Shown here in pieces: positions 17,648-27,335 of a DNA stretch of 64,000 nt. The DNA is taken from NCBI GenBank assembly GCA_947449315.1, contig CANFRC010000012.1:40574-104573 (forward strand). The letters run 5' to 3'. Numbering within the stretch: the first letter of the stretch is position 1; each line of letters opens with the position of its first letter. The DNA is from Bacteroidota bacterium (GTDB taxonomy: Bacteria; Bacteroidota; Bacteroidia; 2-12-FULL-35-15). The notes below the pieces were generated by a model. It made no database searches. It was not told where the DNA came from and worked only from the letters and a program-made list of their open reading frames with translations. A program made the position numbers and the translations under genes.

Positions 17648-18652
17648 TTGAAAATATCAGCATCAGTATATTCCAACAAAACAAAAGGACTTGAATCGCT
17701 CGTTAAAGAGCTCGATGTCTTTAATGTGGATTTGTTTCATATCGATTGCAATGATGACCTTTCTGTTTTTGATGATATTGAGGCCATTCAAAAAATAAGT
17801 AATACCCCCATCGATCTTCATATTATTTCTTCAGATCCTGAAAAATTTTATCCGGGACTGTTGAAGCTGGATGTTGATTTTGTAACATTTCAATATGAGA
17901 ATTTAAATTCTCCCTTGAAATTGCCTAAAGAGATAAAATCTAAATTCGGTTTGTCAATCGTTTCAGAAACTCCCATTTCAGTTTTTGAAGAATACAAAGA
18001 TGTGATGGATTTTATATTATTCATGACAACAACTCCAGGACAAAGCGGTGGAAGTTTCAATAAAGAAAATTTTAAAAAGATAAGAGATTTCAAAAAAATC
18101 TATTCCGATAAAAAAATTCATGTTGATGGTGGCGTGAATGATGAAGTATCGTTTGTGTTGAGAAGTATGGGCGTTTATTCTGTTGTTTCGGGTTCTTATT
18201 TAGTGAATGCGAACATCATTGGAAACGCTTTGCATAACCTAAGAAGCAACAGTATTGAATCGCATATTTCCATTCGCGATTTTATGATGACAAAAGAAGA
18301 GCTGCCCATATTGTCCGGAACAACAACTGAATTTTCTGACGTGTTGCAAAGCATCGAAAATTACAGCTTGGGTTTCACTATGTTGGTGAGTGAATCAGGA
18401 AAGTTGGAAGGCATCATAAGTAATGCGGATATTCGTAAAGGACTTATCAAAAGAATTCATAATCTGAATAGCATTTCTGTTAAAGATGTTACGAACACAC
18501 ATCCAATAAAAATAAATAGTAAATTAACTGTTTCGGAAATGCTTGCGTTCGTTAAGAATTTACGAATCCCGATTTTGTATCTTCCAGTTGTAGATGAAAA
18601 CAATATGCTGGAAGGAGCATTGATGTTTAATAATTTAATTAAAGGAGAATAA
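17648..18652 (+). CDS. Ribulose-phosphate 3-epimerase-like barrel fused to two CBS domains
   Basis: 334 aa; the only plausible start is TTG at 17648. Residues 1 to about 200 are a ribulose-phosphate 3-epimerase-like TIM barrel. The metal and catalytic positions are retained: H31 and D33 in LFHIDCND, H58 in DLHII, the MTTTPGQSGG phosphate loop, and D160 in HVDGGV. Residues about 205-334 form a CBS pair, which usually senses adenine nucleotides or SAM. This fusion is not the standard stand-alone Rpe. It begins an operon with DAHP synthase (1-nt gap) and a KdsC-like phosphatase; in the Kdo pathway a CBS pair is instead fused to the isomerase KdsD. A regulated pentose-phosphate epimerase feeding erythrose/arabinose phosphate is an inference. 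Confidence 0.78.
   Translation: MKISASVYSNKTKGLESLVKELDVFNVDLFHIDCNDDLSVFDDIEAIQKISNTPIDLHIISSDPEKFYPGLLKLDVDFVTFQYENLNSPLKLPKEIKSKFGLSIVSETPISVFEEYKDVMDFILFMTTTPGQSGGSFNKENFKKIRDFKKIYSDKKIHVDGGVNDEVSFVLRSMGVYSVVSGSYLVNANIIGNALHNLRSNSIESHISIRDFMMTKEELPILSGTTTEFSDVLQSIENYSLGFTMLVSESGKLEGIISNADIRKGLIKRIHNLNSISVKDVTNTHPIKINSKLTVSEMLAFVKNLRIPILYLPVVDENNMLEGALMFNNLIKGE
18641..18647 (+). promoter_or_regulatory. Ribosome-binding site of DAHP synthase
   Basis: AAAGGAG, 6 nt before the ATG at 18654 and overlapping the end of the preceding gene. Stronger than most sites in this window. Confidence 0.5.
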
Positions 18653-18653
18653 T

Positions 18654-19655
18654 ATGATCATTCATTTAAAACCAGAAGTAAACAAAGAGAAAGCTGAAGA
18701 ACTCGGAAAAGAGCTTAGCGCAGTGGTATTGCCTAGAAATGGATTTTTCGCATTAATTACTCCTAATAAATTAAAAGCTGTAGAAGATAAATATAAGTCG
18801 TTAGTGACTGAAAGTTTTCCATTTGATGATGATATGCAATTGGCAAGTAAAAAATACATGTCAAGCGTTCGTGAGATAAAAATTGCTGATGGTTTATCCA
18901 TCGGTGGAAACACTAACAATACGATCATGATTACAGGGCCTTGTTCTGTAGAATCGGAAGAGCAGATAGAGCAAGCTTCGGAATTGTGTGTTGAGTTAGG
19001 CGTAAAAGTTTTGCGTGCAGGAGCATTTAAACCACGTACCACACCGTATGCTTTTCAGGGAATGGGATTGGAAGGGTTGAAGTTGCTGGACAAAATGCGA
19101 ACAAAACATGGATTGAAGATCATTACTGAAATTCGTGATTCTACCCATGTTAGTGAAATTATTGAGTACGCAGATATTTTGCAGATTGGAGCAAAAGCGA
19201 TGTATGATCATGGTATTTTAAGAGCTTGCGGTAAATCTGGAAAGCCTGTTTTATTAAAAAGGGGATTTGGTGCCACGTTGCAAGAGTTTGTTCAAGCAGC
19301 AGAATTTATATTATCAGGCGGTAACGATCAGGTGATTTTATGTGAAAGAGGGATCAGAACGTTTGAAACAAAAACACGTTTCACCTTAGATCTTTGCGGT
19401 GTAGCTTATTTAAAACAGCATACAAATTTACCAATCATATTAGATCCCAGTCACGCGATAGGTTTTGCGTACGGTGTCCCTGATCTTTCTAGGGCATGTG
19501 TGGCAATGGGCGTTGACGGACTATTAATTGAAACGCATCCGAACCCTGCTGTTGCAAAATCCGATGCAGCACAACAATTAAACTTTAAAGAATTCAGAGA
19601 ATTGTATGCTAACTTAGTTCCTATAGCCAAAGCGGTAGGAAGAAAAATGGTTTAA
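18654..19655 (+). CDS. 3-deoxy-7-phosphoheptulonate (DAHP) synthase, type I-beta
   Basis: 333 aa. It condenses phosphoenolpyruvate and erythrose 4-phosphate, the first step of aromatic synthesis. An N-terminal ferredoxin-like regulatory domain (about 1-70, as in the Thermotoga enzyme) precedes the barrel. Metal ligands are visible: Cys in ITGPCSVES (about 96-104), His in LDPSHAIG, Glu in IETHPNP, Asp in KSDAAQQL. KPRTTPYAFQG is the DAHP-type substrate loop and distinguishes it from Kdo8P synthase, which has KANRTS. Many Bacteroidota enzymes carry a C-terminal chorismate mutase domain; this one does not. It is cotranscribed with the epimerase-CBS protein and the KdsC-like gene. Confidence 0.93.
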   Translation: MIIHLKPEVNKEKAEELGKELSAVVLPRNGFFALITPNKLKAVEDKYKSLVTESFPFDDDMQLASKKYMSSVREIKIADGLSIGGNTNNTIMITGPCSVESEEQIEQASELCVELGVKVLRAGAFKPRTTPYAFQGMGLEGLKLLDKMRTKHGLKIITEIRDSTHVSEIIEYADILQIGAKAMYDHGILRACGKSGKPVLLKRGFGATLQEFVQAAEFILSGGNDQVILCERGIRTFETKTRFTLDLCGVAYLKQHTNLPIILDPSHAIGFAYGVPDLSRACVAMGVDGLLIETHPNPAVAKSDAAQQLNFKEFRELYANLVPIAKAVGRKMV

Positions 19656-19663
19656 TCAGTATC

Positions 19664-20140
19664 ATGTCAGAAGCAAATAAAAATATAAAATTCTTAGTGC
19701 TGGATGTCGATGGTGTGATGACAGACGGTGGAATGTACTATTCTAATTCAGGTGATGAATTTAAAAAATTCAACACAAAAGATGGAATGGGAATTAAATT
19801 GGCTATTAAACAAGGAATCAAAATTGGTTTTTTAAGCAACGGTAAAAATGATGCGTTGATTAATAACCGTGCGGCATTACTGGGTGTTGAGTTTGTGTAT
19901 GTTGGCTTCGATAATAAAATGAAGATACTGAATGAGTGGATGACTCAGCTGAATTTAGAGTATAATCATATTGCATATATCGGAGATGACATTAATGATG
20001 CGGAAGTAATTTCGCATGTTGGTTTATCTGCTTGTCCGGCAGATGCAATAAAAAGTATAAAAGAAAAAGTGAACATTATTCTTACTAGTAAAGGTGGAGA
20101 AGGGTGTGTGAGAGAGTTTATTGATAATTATCTTTTGTAA
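19664..20140 (+). CDS. KdsC-like HAD phosphatase (3-deoxy-octulosonate 8-phosphate family)
   Basis: 158 aa, HAD subfamily C0 (no cap), tetramer-forming KdsC type. Catalytic DVDGVMTDG is at about 13-21, the Ser motif is FLSNG, the Lys is in FDNKMK, and IGDDINDAEV supplies the second acidic pair. The GGEGCVREFID tail fits the family. KdsC dephosphorylates Kdo 8-phosphate for LPS core synthesis; related enzymes act on sialic acid or KDN 9-phosphates, so substrate is not certain. It follows DAHP synthase by 8 nt and precedes der by 12 nt. Confidence 0.85.
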   Translation: MSEANKNIKFLVLDVDGVMTDGGMYYSNSGDEFKKFNTKDGMGIKLAIKQGIKIGFLSNGKNDALINNRAALLGVEFVYVGFDNKMKILNEWMTQLNLEYNHIAYIGDDINDAEVISHVGLSACPADAIKSIKEKVNIILTSKGGEGCVREFIDNYLL

Positions 20141-20152
20141 GAATTTAAGAAA

Positions 20153-21457
20153 ATGGCAAACATTTTAGCAATAGTAGGAAGACCCAATGTAGGGAAGTCA
20201 ACGCTTTTTAACCGTTTAACAGACAGTAGAAAAGCAATTGTTGACTCTGAATCGGGAGTAACACGTGACCGACATTACGGAAAATCGGAATGGAATGGGA
20301 TGGAATTTTCTGTCATCGATACCGGTGGTTATGTAAAAGGCTCTGAAGATATTTTTGAAGGGGAAATCCGGAAACAAGTGCAGCTGGCTATTGACGAGGC
20401 GAATGTGATCTTGTTTGTTGTAGATGTTGCAGATGGAATCACCGATGATGACAAGGTTGTTGCCAATATTCTAAGAAAATGCAAAAAGAAAGTTTTTCTT
20501 GTTTCAAACAAGGTTGACAATTTCGTCCGCCAAGGTATGTCTGGCGAGTTTTACGCTTTAGGATGTGGTGAACCGTACAACCTTTCTGCGATTAGCGGAA
20601 GTGGTACCGGTGAACTTTTGGATGATGTTGTTAAGGCTTTAGATGCAGATGCTGTTGTAGAAGAATTAGATATTCCAAAATTTGCAATCGTTGGCCGTCC
20701 TAATGTTGGAAAGTCATCTTTGATAAATACCTTGTTAGGAATAGAAAGAAATATTGTTACTCCAATAGCTGGAACAACGCGTGATTCTATCAATACTCGT
20801 TACACCGCATTTGGTCACGATTTTCTCTTGATAGACACTGCAGGGATTCGCAGAAAAACAAAAGTTGAGGAAGATTTGGAATTTTATTCCGTAATGCGCT
20901 CTATTCGTGCTATTGAGGATTGCGATGTTTGTATTTTATTGATTGATGCCACCTTAGGATTGGAAGCGCAAGACATCAATATTTTTCATTTGGCAGAGAA
21001 GAACAGAAAAGGAATTGTGATTGTTGTAAATAAATGGGACCTTGTTGAAAAGACGACCAATTCAACAAAAGAATACGAGGAGAAGATCAGAGAGAAATTA
21101 GCTCCTTTTAATGATGTTCCAATTGTATTTACGTCAGCATTGACAAAGCAACGTGTTTTGAAAGCGATTGAAGTAGCAGAAAAAGTAAATACAAATCGTA
21201 CTAGGTCTATTAAAACAAGAGAACTGAATGATGTGATGTTACCGATCATCGAACATTCTCCACCGGCAGCGATTAAAGGAAAGTATGTAAAGGTTAAATT
21301 TATTACTCAATTGCCAACTCATGCTCCAACATTTGCATTTTATTGTAATCTTCCTCAATATGTAACAGAATCATATATGCGTTTTTTGGAAAACAGATTG
21401 CGTGAAAATTTCGATTTTATGGGTGTTCCTATTCAGCTGTTTATGAGAAAAAAATAA
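20153..21457 (+). CDS. der: GTPase Der (EngA)
   Basis: 434 aa ribosome-assembly GTPase with two tandem G domains and a C-terminal KH-like domain. G domain 1 has GRPNVGKST (about 9-17) and DTGG; G domain 2 has GRPNVGKSS (about 181-189), DTAGIRRK and NKWDLVEK. The double G-domain is unique to Der. Length is typical. It is the last gene of the operon and ends in a bidirectional terminator. Confidence 0.97.
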   Translation: MANILAIVGRPNVGKSTLFNRLTDSRKAIVDSESGVTRDRHYGKSEWNGMEFSVIDTGGYVKGSEDIFEGEIRKQVQLAIDEANVILFVVDVADGITDDDKVVANILRKCKKKVFLVSNKVDNFVRQGMSGEFYALGCGEPYNLSAISGSGTGELLDDVVKALDADAVVEELDIPKFAIVGRPNVGKSSLINTLLGIERNIVTPIAGTTRDSINTRYTAFGHDFLLIDTAGIRRKTKVEEDLEFYSVMRSIRAIEDCDVCILLIDATLGLEAQDINIFHLAEKNRKGIVIVVNKWDLVEKTTNSTKEYEEKIREKLAPFNDVPIVFTSALTKQRVLKAIEVAEKVNTNRTRSIKTRELNDVMLPIIEHSPPAAIKGKYVKVKFITQLPTHAPTFAFYCNLPQYVTESYMRFLENRLRENFDFMGVPIQLFMRKK

Positions 21458-21473
21458 TTGCTTAGTAAGCTAT

Positions 21474-21508
21474 AAAAAAAACCTTCACAGAAATGTGAAG
21501 GTTTTTTT
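21474..21508. terminator. Bidirectional terminator between der and the sorting-domain protein
   Basis: A perfect stem, A-run plus CCTTCACA / GAAA loop / TGTGAAGG plus T-run. A-tract and T-tract flank it, so it can end transcripts from both converging genes. Confidence 0.9.
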
Positions 21509-21533
21509 ATGTTGCGAATGCGCTGGTGATCCT

Positions 21534-22991
21534 TTATTTTCTTACAATTTTAATTGTAGCACTTTTACCTTCTTTGCTCGTGATGGTAGCAAAATAAACC
21601 CCTTTGTTTAAATTGGAAATGTCGACAGACTGAGCTTGAGTACTCAAAGAAGTAGTCATTATATTTTGACCAACAACGTTAACAAGAGTAAGAACAGGGT
21701 TGCTGTTGATGCTGAAATTATGATTCACTGTAATTGTTGCATCAGCAGGATTTGGAAAAATGCTTATAGCGTTTGCTTTTGCAGATTCTGTAATCGATGT
21801 TGGTGCTAATGGATCGTAATGTGAACGGATATAAATTGTTTTAGAAGTTTCCTGAGCAGGTGTTCCGTTATCAGTTGCTTTTATTGTTACAGTATGCATT
21901 CCTGTAGCTAAGCCAACTAATGAAAATACACAATCAAATTGTTTGTATGTTGCTAAGTTGATGGTTGGTGTAATCGTTAATGCAGCTGCATCAGGGCTAG
22001 AGATGATTATGCTAACCGTTTGGTCTGGTTCAGGAGTAGAAGCGCCAATTGTAAATGTTGCAAAATCGTAAATTGGTGAATGTGTTGTATCTCCGGTATA
22101 TACATCAATTGTGTCACAAATATTATTGTTGATGATGACAGGAGGAATATTTCCTGCAATTCCTGTATTAAAATACATTGCTTGATTGTCTAACCAATCA
22201 ACTTGATCATTAGATCCGTAAGGGCCGTCAAAAGCGACACCGGCAGTATCAAATCGTCCTACCTGAAAATAACTTACACCATCACCAAAATTTGTTCCGA
22301 CCGTTGCTGGTGTTCCACCAAATCCGCCTACACCTGATGAAGCAGATCCTGTAGTCCAGTTCATATCTCCATAACAAAATGATACATTGTTTCCAGCAGG
22401 TAATATAGGGTCGGTGCCATCCGTAATGATCAATTGAAACGTATTTAATTTGTCTGTCATCGTACTAAAATATCCTACGGAATCCCATTTAACAATTATG
22501 GATGTAGGTGTAATTTTATAAGAAACAACACCCGCGCCACGTGTATCTACATCAGCCCAAAAAGGTGCAATCATACTATACGTTGAGTCTGGAAAAGGGG
22601 ATGCAGTAAATGTTCCGTAAGGGGATGAAAATGAAATGTTCCCATTATTATTTATATAAAGAGACGTATAATTGACACCATAAAAATTAAATGTGAACGG
22701 AATAGTAATTACGCCGGTTGATCCATCATCGTTGGGTGCCATTGCTAAAGAAAAGGTTGTATCTAATGGAATCATACAGCTGCATAGGGAGCTTGGTGCT
22801 TTTCCAATTGCCTTTTTTGAAGGTTTGTATGAGGGTGCTTTAGAAAGATCGTTCAGGATGTAATTTTTAGAACGATCCAGTTGATTACTTAGTTTTAATG
22901 CTTCATACTGCTGTGCAGATATATCAATATTTTTTTGTGCCGTTGAAACGACTGAAGTAAAACACGTAATGGCAAGTAAAATTTTTTTCAT
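21534..22991 (-). CDS. Secreted protein with nidogen-like region and type IX C-terminal sorting domain
   Basis: 485 aa. A signal peptide (about 1-18, ending VVSTAQ) begins it. Residues about 70-250 resemble nidogen-like/NIDO extracellular domains (SLYINNNGNISF, IAPFWADVDTRGAG). A beta-sandwich region follows at about 290-395 (TMHTVTIKATDNGTP-like). The last 80 or so residues are a type A sorting domain: ISIFPNPADATITV, then VVGQNI, ISNLNKGVYFATI and a basic KIVRK end. It should cross the outer membrane by the type IX system and be surface-attached or released. The function of the NIDO-like part is unknown, probably adhesion. Confidence 0.87.
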   Translation of the reverse strand: MKKILLAITCFTSVVSTAQKNIDISAQQYEALKLSNQLDRSKNYILNDLSKAPSYKPSKKAIGKAPSSLCSCMIPLDTTFSLAMAPNDDGSTGVITIPFTFNFYGVNYTSLYINNNGNISFSSPYGTFTASPFPDSTYSMIAPFWADVDTRGAGVVSYKITPTSIIVKWDSVGYFSTMTDKLNTFQLIITDGTDPILPAGNNVSFCYGDMNWTTGSASSGVGGFGGTPATVGTNFGDGVSYFQVGRFDTAGVAFDGPYGSNDQVDWLDNQAMYFNTGIAGNIPPVIINNNICDTIDVYTGDTTHSPIYDFATFTIGASTPEPDQTVSIIISSPDAAALTITPTINLATYKQFDCVFSLVGLATGMHTVTIKATDNGTPAQETSKTIYIRSHYDPLAPTSITESAKANAISIFPNPADATITVNHNFSINSNPVLTLVNVVGQNIMTTSLSTQAQSVDISNLNKGVYFATITSKEGKSATIKIVRK

Positions 22992-23067
22992 TTTGGAGCA
23001 GGTTGGTTTCCTTTTCTTGTTAGACGTATTTCAGAAGAGGATAGTTGCATAATAAAGGGTTTGTTTT

Positions 23068-23685
23068 TCAATTTATTCGTTTTTTCTTCCAAACATCAAT
23101 ATCTATTCTTAATTCCACGGTAATCAGGTGTCGATAGTGGTTATCTGTTTCAAAAGAGGCCAGGGCGGGCCGGTAAATAGCAGCAACAGAGTAATTGTTG
23201 TCGAAACGATACTCTAATCCAATGGTCATTCCTAACGTATTATCTGTTTTTATATAGCTTCTGATACTGTCATTGCCACTAGAAAAATGAAAATTATAAC
23301 TGCTGAAATTAAACCCTCCTATAAAGTGTATGCTCTGATAAATCGGACGATGATACAACAACTCTCCAAAGGAGCTTCCAATATTAGTTTGCGGACCTGT
23401 TTTTGTATAATTAATCTGAGCAATGGGTGAGGCCAGATCATCTGTTGTACTTACATTAAAAGATATTTTAGTTGATCCTGTTTTATAATATAGACCTAAT
23501 CCGATTCCAAAAAATCCGAATTTTTTTGCCTCTTCTCTTTTTTGATAATCAACATAATGGTAATAATTTAACCAGGGAAATAAAAAAGTAATGCCTGCTT
23601 TCTCATTATTCATTTCAGTTTGGTTTTGGCCTCTACTTGGCAGAATAAATACAGATAAAAAAAACAGAACTAGCAATACTCTCAT
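23068..23685 (-). CDS. Predicted small outer-membrane beta-barrel protein, unknown function
   Basis: About 205 aa. I chose the ATG at 23685 (MRVLLVLFFLSVF), which opens directly with a signal peptide; a TTG at 23697 is the alternative. The signal probably ends near LPSRGQ. The mature part is rich in alternating polar/aromatic residues with GLGLYYKTGSTKISF, GFNFSSYNFHF and LGMTIGLEYRF strands, which suggests an eight- to ten-stranded barrel. No family is recognised with confidence. The gene stands alone between the sorting-domain protein and metK. Confidence 0.65.
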   Translation of the reverse strand: MRVLLVLFFLSVFILPSRGQNQTEMNNEKAGITFLFPWLNYYHYVDYQKREEAKKFGFFGIGLGLYYKTGSTKISFNVSTTDDLASPIAQINYTKTGPQTNIGSSFGELLYHRPIYQSIHFIGGFNFSSYNFHFSSGNDSIRSYIKTDNTLGMTIGLEYRFDNNYSVAAIYRPALASFETDNHYRHLITVELRIDIDVWKKKRIN

Positions 23686-23735
23686 GAAATCTAACAATGT
23701 ATATGTTCCTCTAAAAGTAATGAAAATTACTAAAT

Positions 23736-23775
23736 AAAAAACGCCTCCTTCTAATTTTAGAAGGAGGCGTTTTTT
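23736..23775 (-). terminator. Terminator of metK
   Basis: A perfect 18-bp stem built on ACGCCTCCTTCTA / TAGAAGGAGGCGT with A- and T-runs, loop ATTT, 15 nt beyond the metK stop on the minus strand. Confidence 0.92.
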
Positions 23776-23789
23776 ATGGTTGTATTTGC

Positions 23790-25043
23790 TTATTTAATTT
23801 TAAATGCAGCTTTTACTTTAGAAACATAATCTAATTTTTCCCATGTGAACAATTCTACTTTCATAGTTTTTGTTTTTCCATCAGGAGATTTAAATGTTTT
23901 TGTAACTACTTCATTTTTTCTTCCCATGTGTCCGTATGCAGCTGTTTCGCTGTATATAGGAGTACGTAATTTAAAACGTTGTTCAATGAAGTATGGACGC
24001 ATATCAAATACCGACTCAACGACTTTCGCAATTTGTCCATCTGTCATTTTTACTTTTGCTGTTCCATAAGTGTCAATAAAAATACCCATTGGTTTAGCAA
24101 CTCCAATAGCATATGATACTTGAACCAGAACTTCAGTGCAAACGCCTGCAGCCACTAAATTTTTTGCAATATGACGAGTAGCATAAGCAGCAGAGCGGTC
24201 CACTTTTGAAGGATCTTTTCCTGAGAATGCACCGCCACCATGTGCGCCTTTTCCACCATAGGTGTCTACAATAATCTTACGTCCTGTTAATCCTGTATCT
24301 CCATGTGGCCCTCCAATTACAAATTTACCAGTTGGGTTAATGTGGTAACTGATTTTGTTGTTAAACAAGTGAGCATATTTTGGATACTTCTTTTTAACGC
24401 GAGGGATTAAAATATCAACGATATCTTTTTTGATCTTCGCTAACATTTTTGGCTCTGCATCAAAATCATCATGTTGAGTAGAAACAACAATTGCATCAAT
24501 ACGAACAGGTACATTGTTATCGTTGTATTCTAATGTTACCTGAGATTTTGCGTCCGGGCGCAAATATTTTATTTCTTTATTCTCTCTGCGAAGTGCTGCT
24601 AATTCTAAAAGGATACCATGAGCTAGGTCTAAAGCTAAAGGCATGTAGTTAGCCGTTTCGTTCGTTGCATAGCCAAACATCATCCCTTGGTCACCTGCAC
24701 CTTGCTCCTCTTTTTTCTTACGATCAACTCCTTGGTTGATGTCTGCTGATTGCTCATGAATAGCTGATAAAATACCACATGAGTTCGCTTCAAACATATA
24801 TTCTGATTTTGTGTATCCGATTTTACGGATCACTTCCCGCGCAATTTCCTGAACGTCTAGGTAAGCTTTTGATTTTACTTCACCGGCAAGTATTACTTGA
24901 CCTGTAGTAACTAATGTTTCGCAAGCTACTTTCGATTGCGGATCAAAAGCTAAAAAGTTATCAATTAAAGCATCAGAAATTTGATCTGCTACTTTGTCGG
25001 GGTGTCCTTCCGACACTGATTCAGAGGTGAATAAATATCCCAT
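23790..25043 (-). CDS. metK: S-adenosylmethionine synthase
   Basis: 417 aa. It makes S-adenosylmethionine from ATP and methionine. Signatures are [13 protein letters not shown] (about 14-26), [12 protein letters not shown] (about 125-136) and [19 protein letters not shown] (about 275-293). The family is easily recognised and has normal length. It is monocistronic: its own terminator follows, and the M13 peptidase gene upstream has a separate terminator. I looked for a SAM riboswitch in the 190 nt upstream and did not see one. Confidence 0.98.
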   Translation of the reverse strand: MGYLFTSESVSEGHPDKVADQISDALIDNFLAFDPQSKVACETLVTTGQVILAGEVKSKAYLDVQEIAREVIRKIGYTKSEYMFEANSCGILSAIHEQSADINQGVDRKKKEEQGAGDQGMMFGYATNETANYMPLALDLAHGILLELAALRRENKEIKYLRPDAKSQVTLEYNDNNVPVRIDAIVVSTQHDDFDAEPKMLAKIKKDIVDILIPRVKKKYPKYAHLFNNKISYHINPTGKFVIGGPHGDTGLTGRKIIVDTYGGKGAHGGGAFSGKDPSKVDRSAAYATRHIAKNLVAAGVCTEVLVQVSYAIGVAKPMGIFIDTYGTAKVKMTDGQIAKVVESVFDMRPYFIEQRFKLRTPIYSETAAYGHMGRKNEVVTKTFKSPDGKTKTMKVELFTWEKLDYVSKVKAAFKIK

Positions 25044-25174
25044 CTATATATTATTTAAGATTTAGTTTTTAAATTAACGAGCGCTAAAATACAATTTATT
25101 AATCAATTGGGAAACCTGTTTTTGTGAAAAGTTTCCCTCCTCCATGTTCTTTAAAAATCTGATCAGTTCTTTGT

Positions 25175-25209
25175 AAAAAGATCCTTTTCTTTTTTAGTGA
25201 GAAGGATCT
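25175..25209 (-). terminator. Terminator of the M13 peptidase gene
   Basis: On the minus strand, AGATCCTT and AAGGATCT pair across an A/T-rich loop and are followed by TTTTT. Confidence 0.65.
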
Positions 25210-25235
25210 ATTTTAAGGTGAAATTTGGAGCGTCA

Positions 25236-27287
25236 TTACCAGATTTTTACTCTGATATTATCTGCACGATACATGTTGTCTCCTGGTTTAATGTCAAATG
25301 CTTTATAGAATTCAGGAATATCTGAAAGTGGACCATTCACTCTGAAAGGTGCAGGTGCGTGTTCATTACTCATCACTTGTTTTGCCAAAGAGGCGTCTGT
25401 CGTATTCACCATCCATGCATAGGCGTATGCTAGGAAATACCGCTGGTCAGGTGTGTAGCCTCCAATCTTTTCATCTGATTGACCTTGCTTGGTTTTTTTG
25501 AATGCTTCATATCCCATAATTACTCCGCCAAGATCTGCGATGTTTTCTCCTTGCGTATTTGCACCTTTTATATGAAGGCTATCCAACACTACGTAATTGT
25601 TGAATTGATCAACGATTAGTTTTGTTTTTGAAACAAATTTTTCTCTGTCTTCTTTAGTCCACCAGTCCTTTAAGTTTCCGTTTTCATCATATAAACTACC
25701 CTGGTCATCAAAACCATGTGTAATTTCATGACCAAACGTTGAGCCACCAATAATTCCATATAAAATGGCATCGTCTGGCATTCGGCCTTCAAATCCGGGA
25801 ACTATGATATTGCAGGCGGGAACAACTATTTCGTTGCTTGCCGGATTGTAATAAGCATTATATGTTTGTGGATACATATCCCATTCAGTTGGATCAACAG
25901 GGTTTCCATATTTACTTAGCATATAATTATATTCCCATTTTCCAACGTTAATAACATTCTGTAAATAATTGGAACGGCTGATCTCAATGCTCGATAAGTC
26001 TTTCCATTTATCAGGATAACCCACCTTCATTACAATTTTATTTAGCTTGCTTAATGCTTTTTGTTTGGTGACATCGCTCATCCAATCCAAAGTTTTTATA
26101 TGTCCGGCATACACTTCACGAATATTGTTTCCAATTTCCAAAAGTTTTTCTTTTGTGCCTTTAGGTAAATATTCATCAACATATACTTGTCCAATCAATT
26201 CCCCTAAGGAGCCATCTGTGTTTTCTACAATTTTTTTCCAACGAGGTTTTTGCTCTTTAACGCCATCTAATATTGTTGAATAAAAATGGAAATGTTCGTA
26301 TTCCATTTTTTTGTTTGCATAGTTTGCATAACGATTTACCAGTGTCCATTTTAAATAAGCTTTCCAATCAGTAAGGTTGGTCTTTTTTAAATTGGTTTCT
26401 AATGCGGAAATTACTTCCGGTTGTCCTACAACAATTGAGTCAATGTTTTTTAATCCGAAGTTCAATAATGTTTGATTCCAATTAATAGAAGGCGTAAGTT
26501 TGCCCACTTGTTCGACAGACATTTTGTTGTAATTCTTATAAGGGTCGCGCAAATCTTCCATTTTTCTGTTAGTCTTTGCTATGGTCGTTTCCAGCTTCAT
26601 GATCGATTTGCTGTTTTCCTCTGCGGTCTTTTCATCAGCCCCCATTAACTGAAAAATATTTTTAATGTGTTTTACATATTCATTTCTGATATTCGTTGTG
26701 CGGGCGTCTGTGTTGAAATAATAGTCGCGTTCAGGAAGTCCCAAACGATTCTGGCCAAGATATACAATGTATTTTGCACTGTTTTTATCATCTCTGGTTA
26801 CCCCAAACCCGAACATACAGGGTACGTCAATCGAATATAAATGTGTAACAGCATTTGTTAGTTCCGGAATTGATTTTACGGCATTAATTTTATTTAACTC
26901 TTCGGCTAATGCGGATATACCATTTTTTTCAATGCTTACAGTGTCCATTCCGCTAAAATAAAAGTCTCCTATTTTTTGTTTGTTACTTCCTTTAGGAGCT
27001 TTATCATCATTAGCCGAATTTTCACATATTTTTTTTATTGACTCATTGATGGTATCCTGAATGGTTCTGAAGATACCATTGCTTTTTTCAGACGAAGGGA
27101 TTGGGTGTTGTTTAAACCAATTGTTATTGGCGAAAAGAAAAAAATCTTTACCAGGTGAAATGGATGTATCGATATGTTCAGAAATAGGATCTTTTATATT
27201 TGTTTCTGATTCTGACTTATTTTCAGGAGTGTTGCAAGTATAAAATGTGAAGGCTGTTAATACGGATAATAGAATTTTTTTTTTCAT
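25236..27287 (-). CDS. M13 family metallopeptidase, predicted lipoprotein
   Basis: 683 aa zinc endopeptidase of the neprilysin/PepO family. A lipoprotein signal at the N-terminus has its Cys at about residue 18 (FYTC). The zinc motif HEITH is at 520-524 in FGHEITHGFDDQG, and the third ligand Glu is in GENIADLGG about 60 residues later. The C-terminus VKIW corresponds to the family's conserved xVW end. Length is typical for bacterial M13 enzymes. Likely peptide turnover in the periplasm or on the outer membrane. Upstream neighbour gldA is on the same strand with a 48-nt gap, but cotranscription is not established. Confidence 0.95.
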   Translation of the reverse strand: MKKKILLSVLTAFTFYTCNTPENKSESETNIKDPISEHIDTSISPGKDFFLFANNNWFKQHPIPSSEKSNGIFRTIQDTINESIKKICENSANDDKAPKGSNKQKIGDFYFSGMDTVSIEKNGISALAEELNKINAVKSIPELTNAVTHLYSIDVPCMFGFGVTRDDKNSAKYIVYLGQNRLGLPERDYYFNTDARTTNIRNEYVKHIKNIFQLMGADEKTAEENSKSIMKLETTIAKTNRKMEDLRDPYKNYNKMSVEQVGKLTPSINWNQTLLNFGLKNIDSIVVGQPEVISALETNLKKTNLTDWKAYLKWTLVNRYANYANKKMEYEHFHFYSTILDGVKEQKPRWKKIVENTDGSLGELIGQVYVDEYLPKGTKEKLLEIGNNIREVYAGHIKTLDWMSDVTKQKALSKLNKIVMKVGYPDKWKDLSSIEISRSNYLQNVINVGKWEYNYMLSKYGNPVDPTEWDMYPQTYNAYYNPASNEIVVPACNIIVPGFEGRMPDDAILYGIIGGSTFGHEITHGFDDQGSLYDENGNLKDWWTKEDREKFVSKTKLIVDQFNNYVVLDSLHIKGANTQGENIADLGGVIMGYEAFKKTKQGQSDEKIGGYTPDQRYFLAYAYAWMVNTTDASLAKQVMSNEHAPAPFRVNGPLSDIPEFYKAFDIKPGDNMYRADNIRVKIW

Positions 27288-27335
27288 TGTTTTTAGATTT
27301 AGTACTGTTATTCAAAATAACATGAGCATTATAAT

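Noticed and set aside
25044..25235. SAM riboswitch upstream of metK
   Set aside because: I searched this gap for SAM-type conserved cores and hairpins and found only the terminator of the upstream peptidase gene.
27301..27335. GTTATT / AATAAC inverted repeat between gldA and the M13 peptidase gene
   Set aside because: The stem is short (6 bp) and no T-run follows, so I do not call a terminator.
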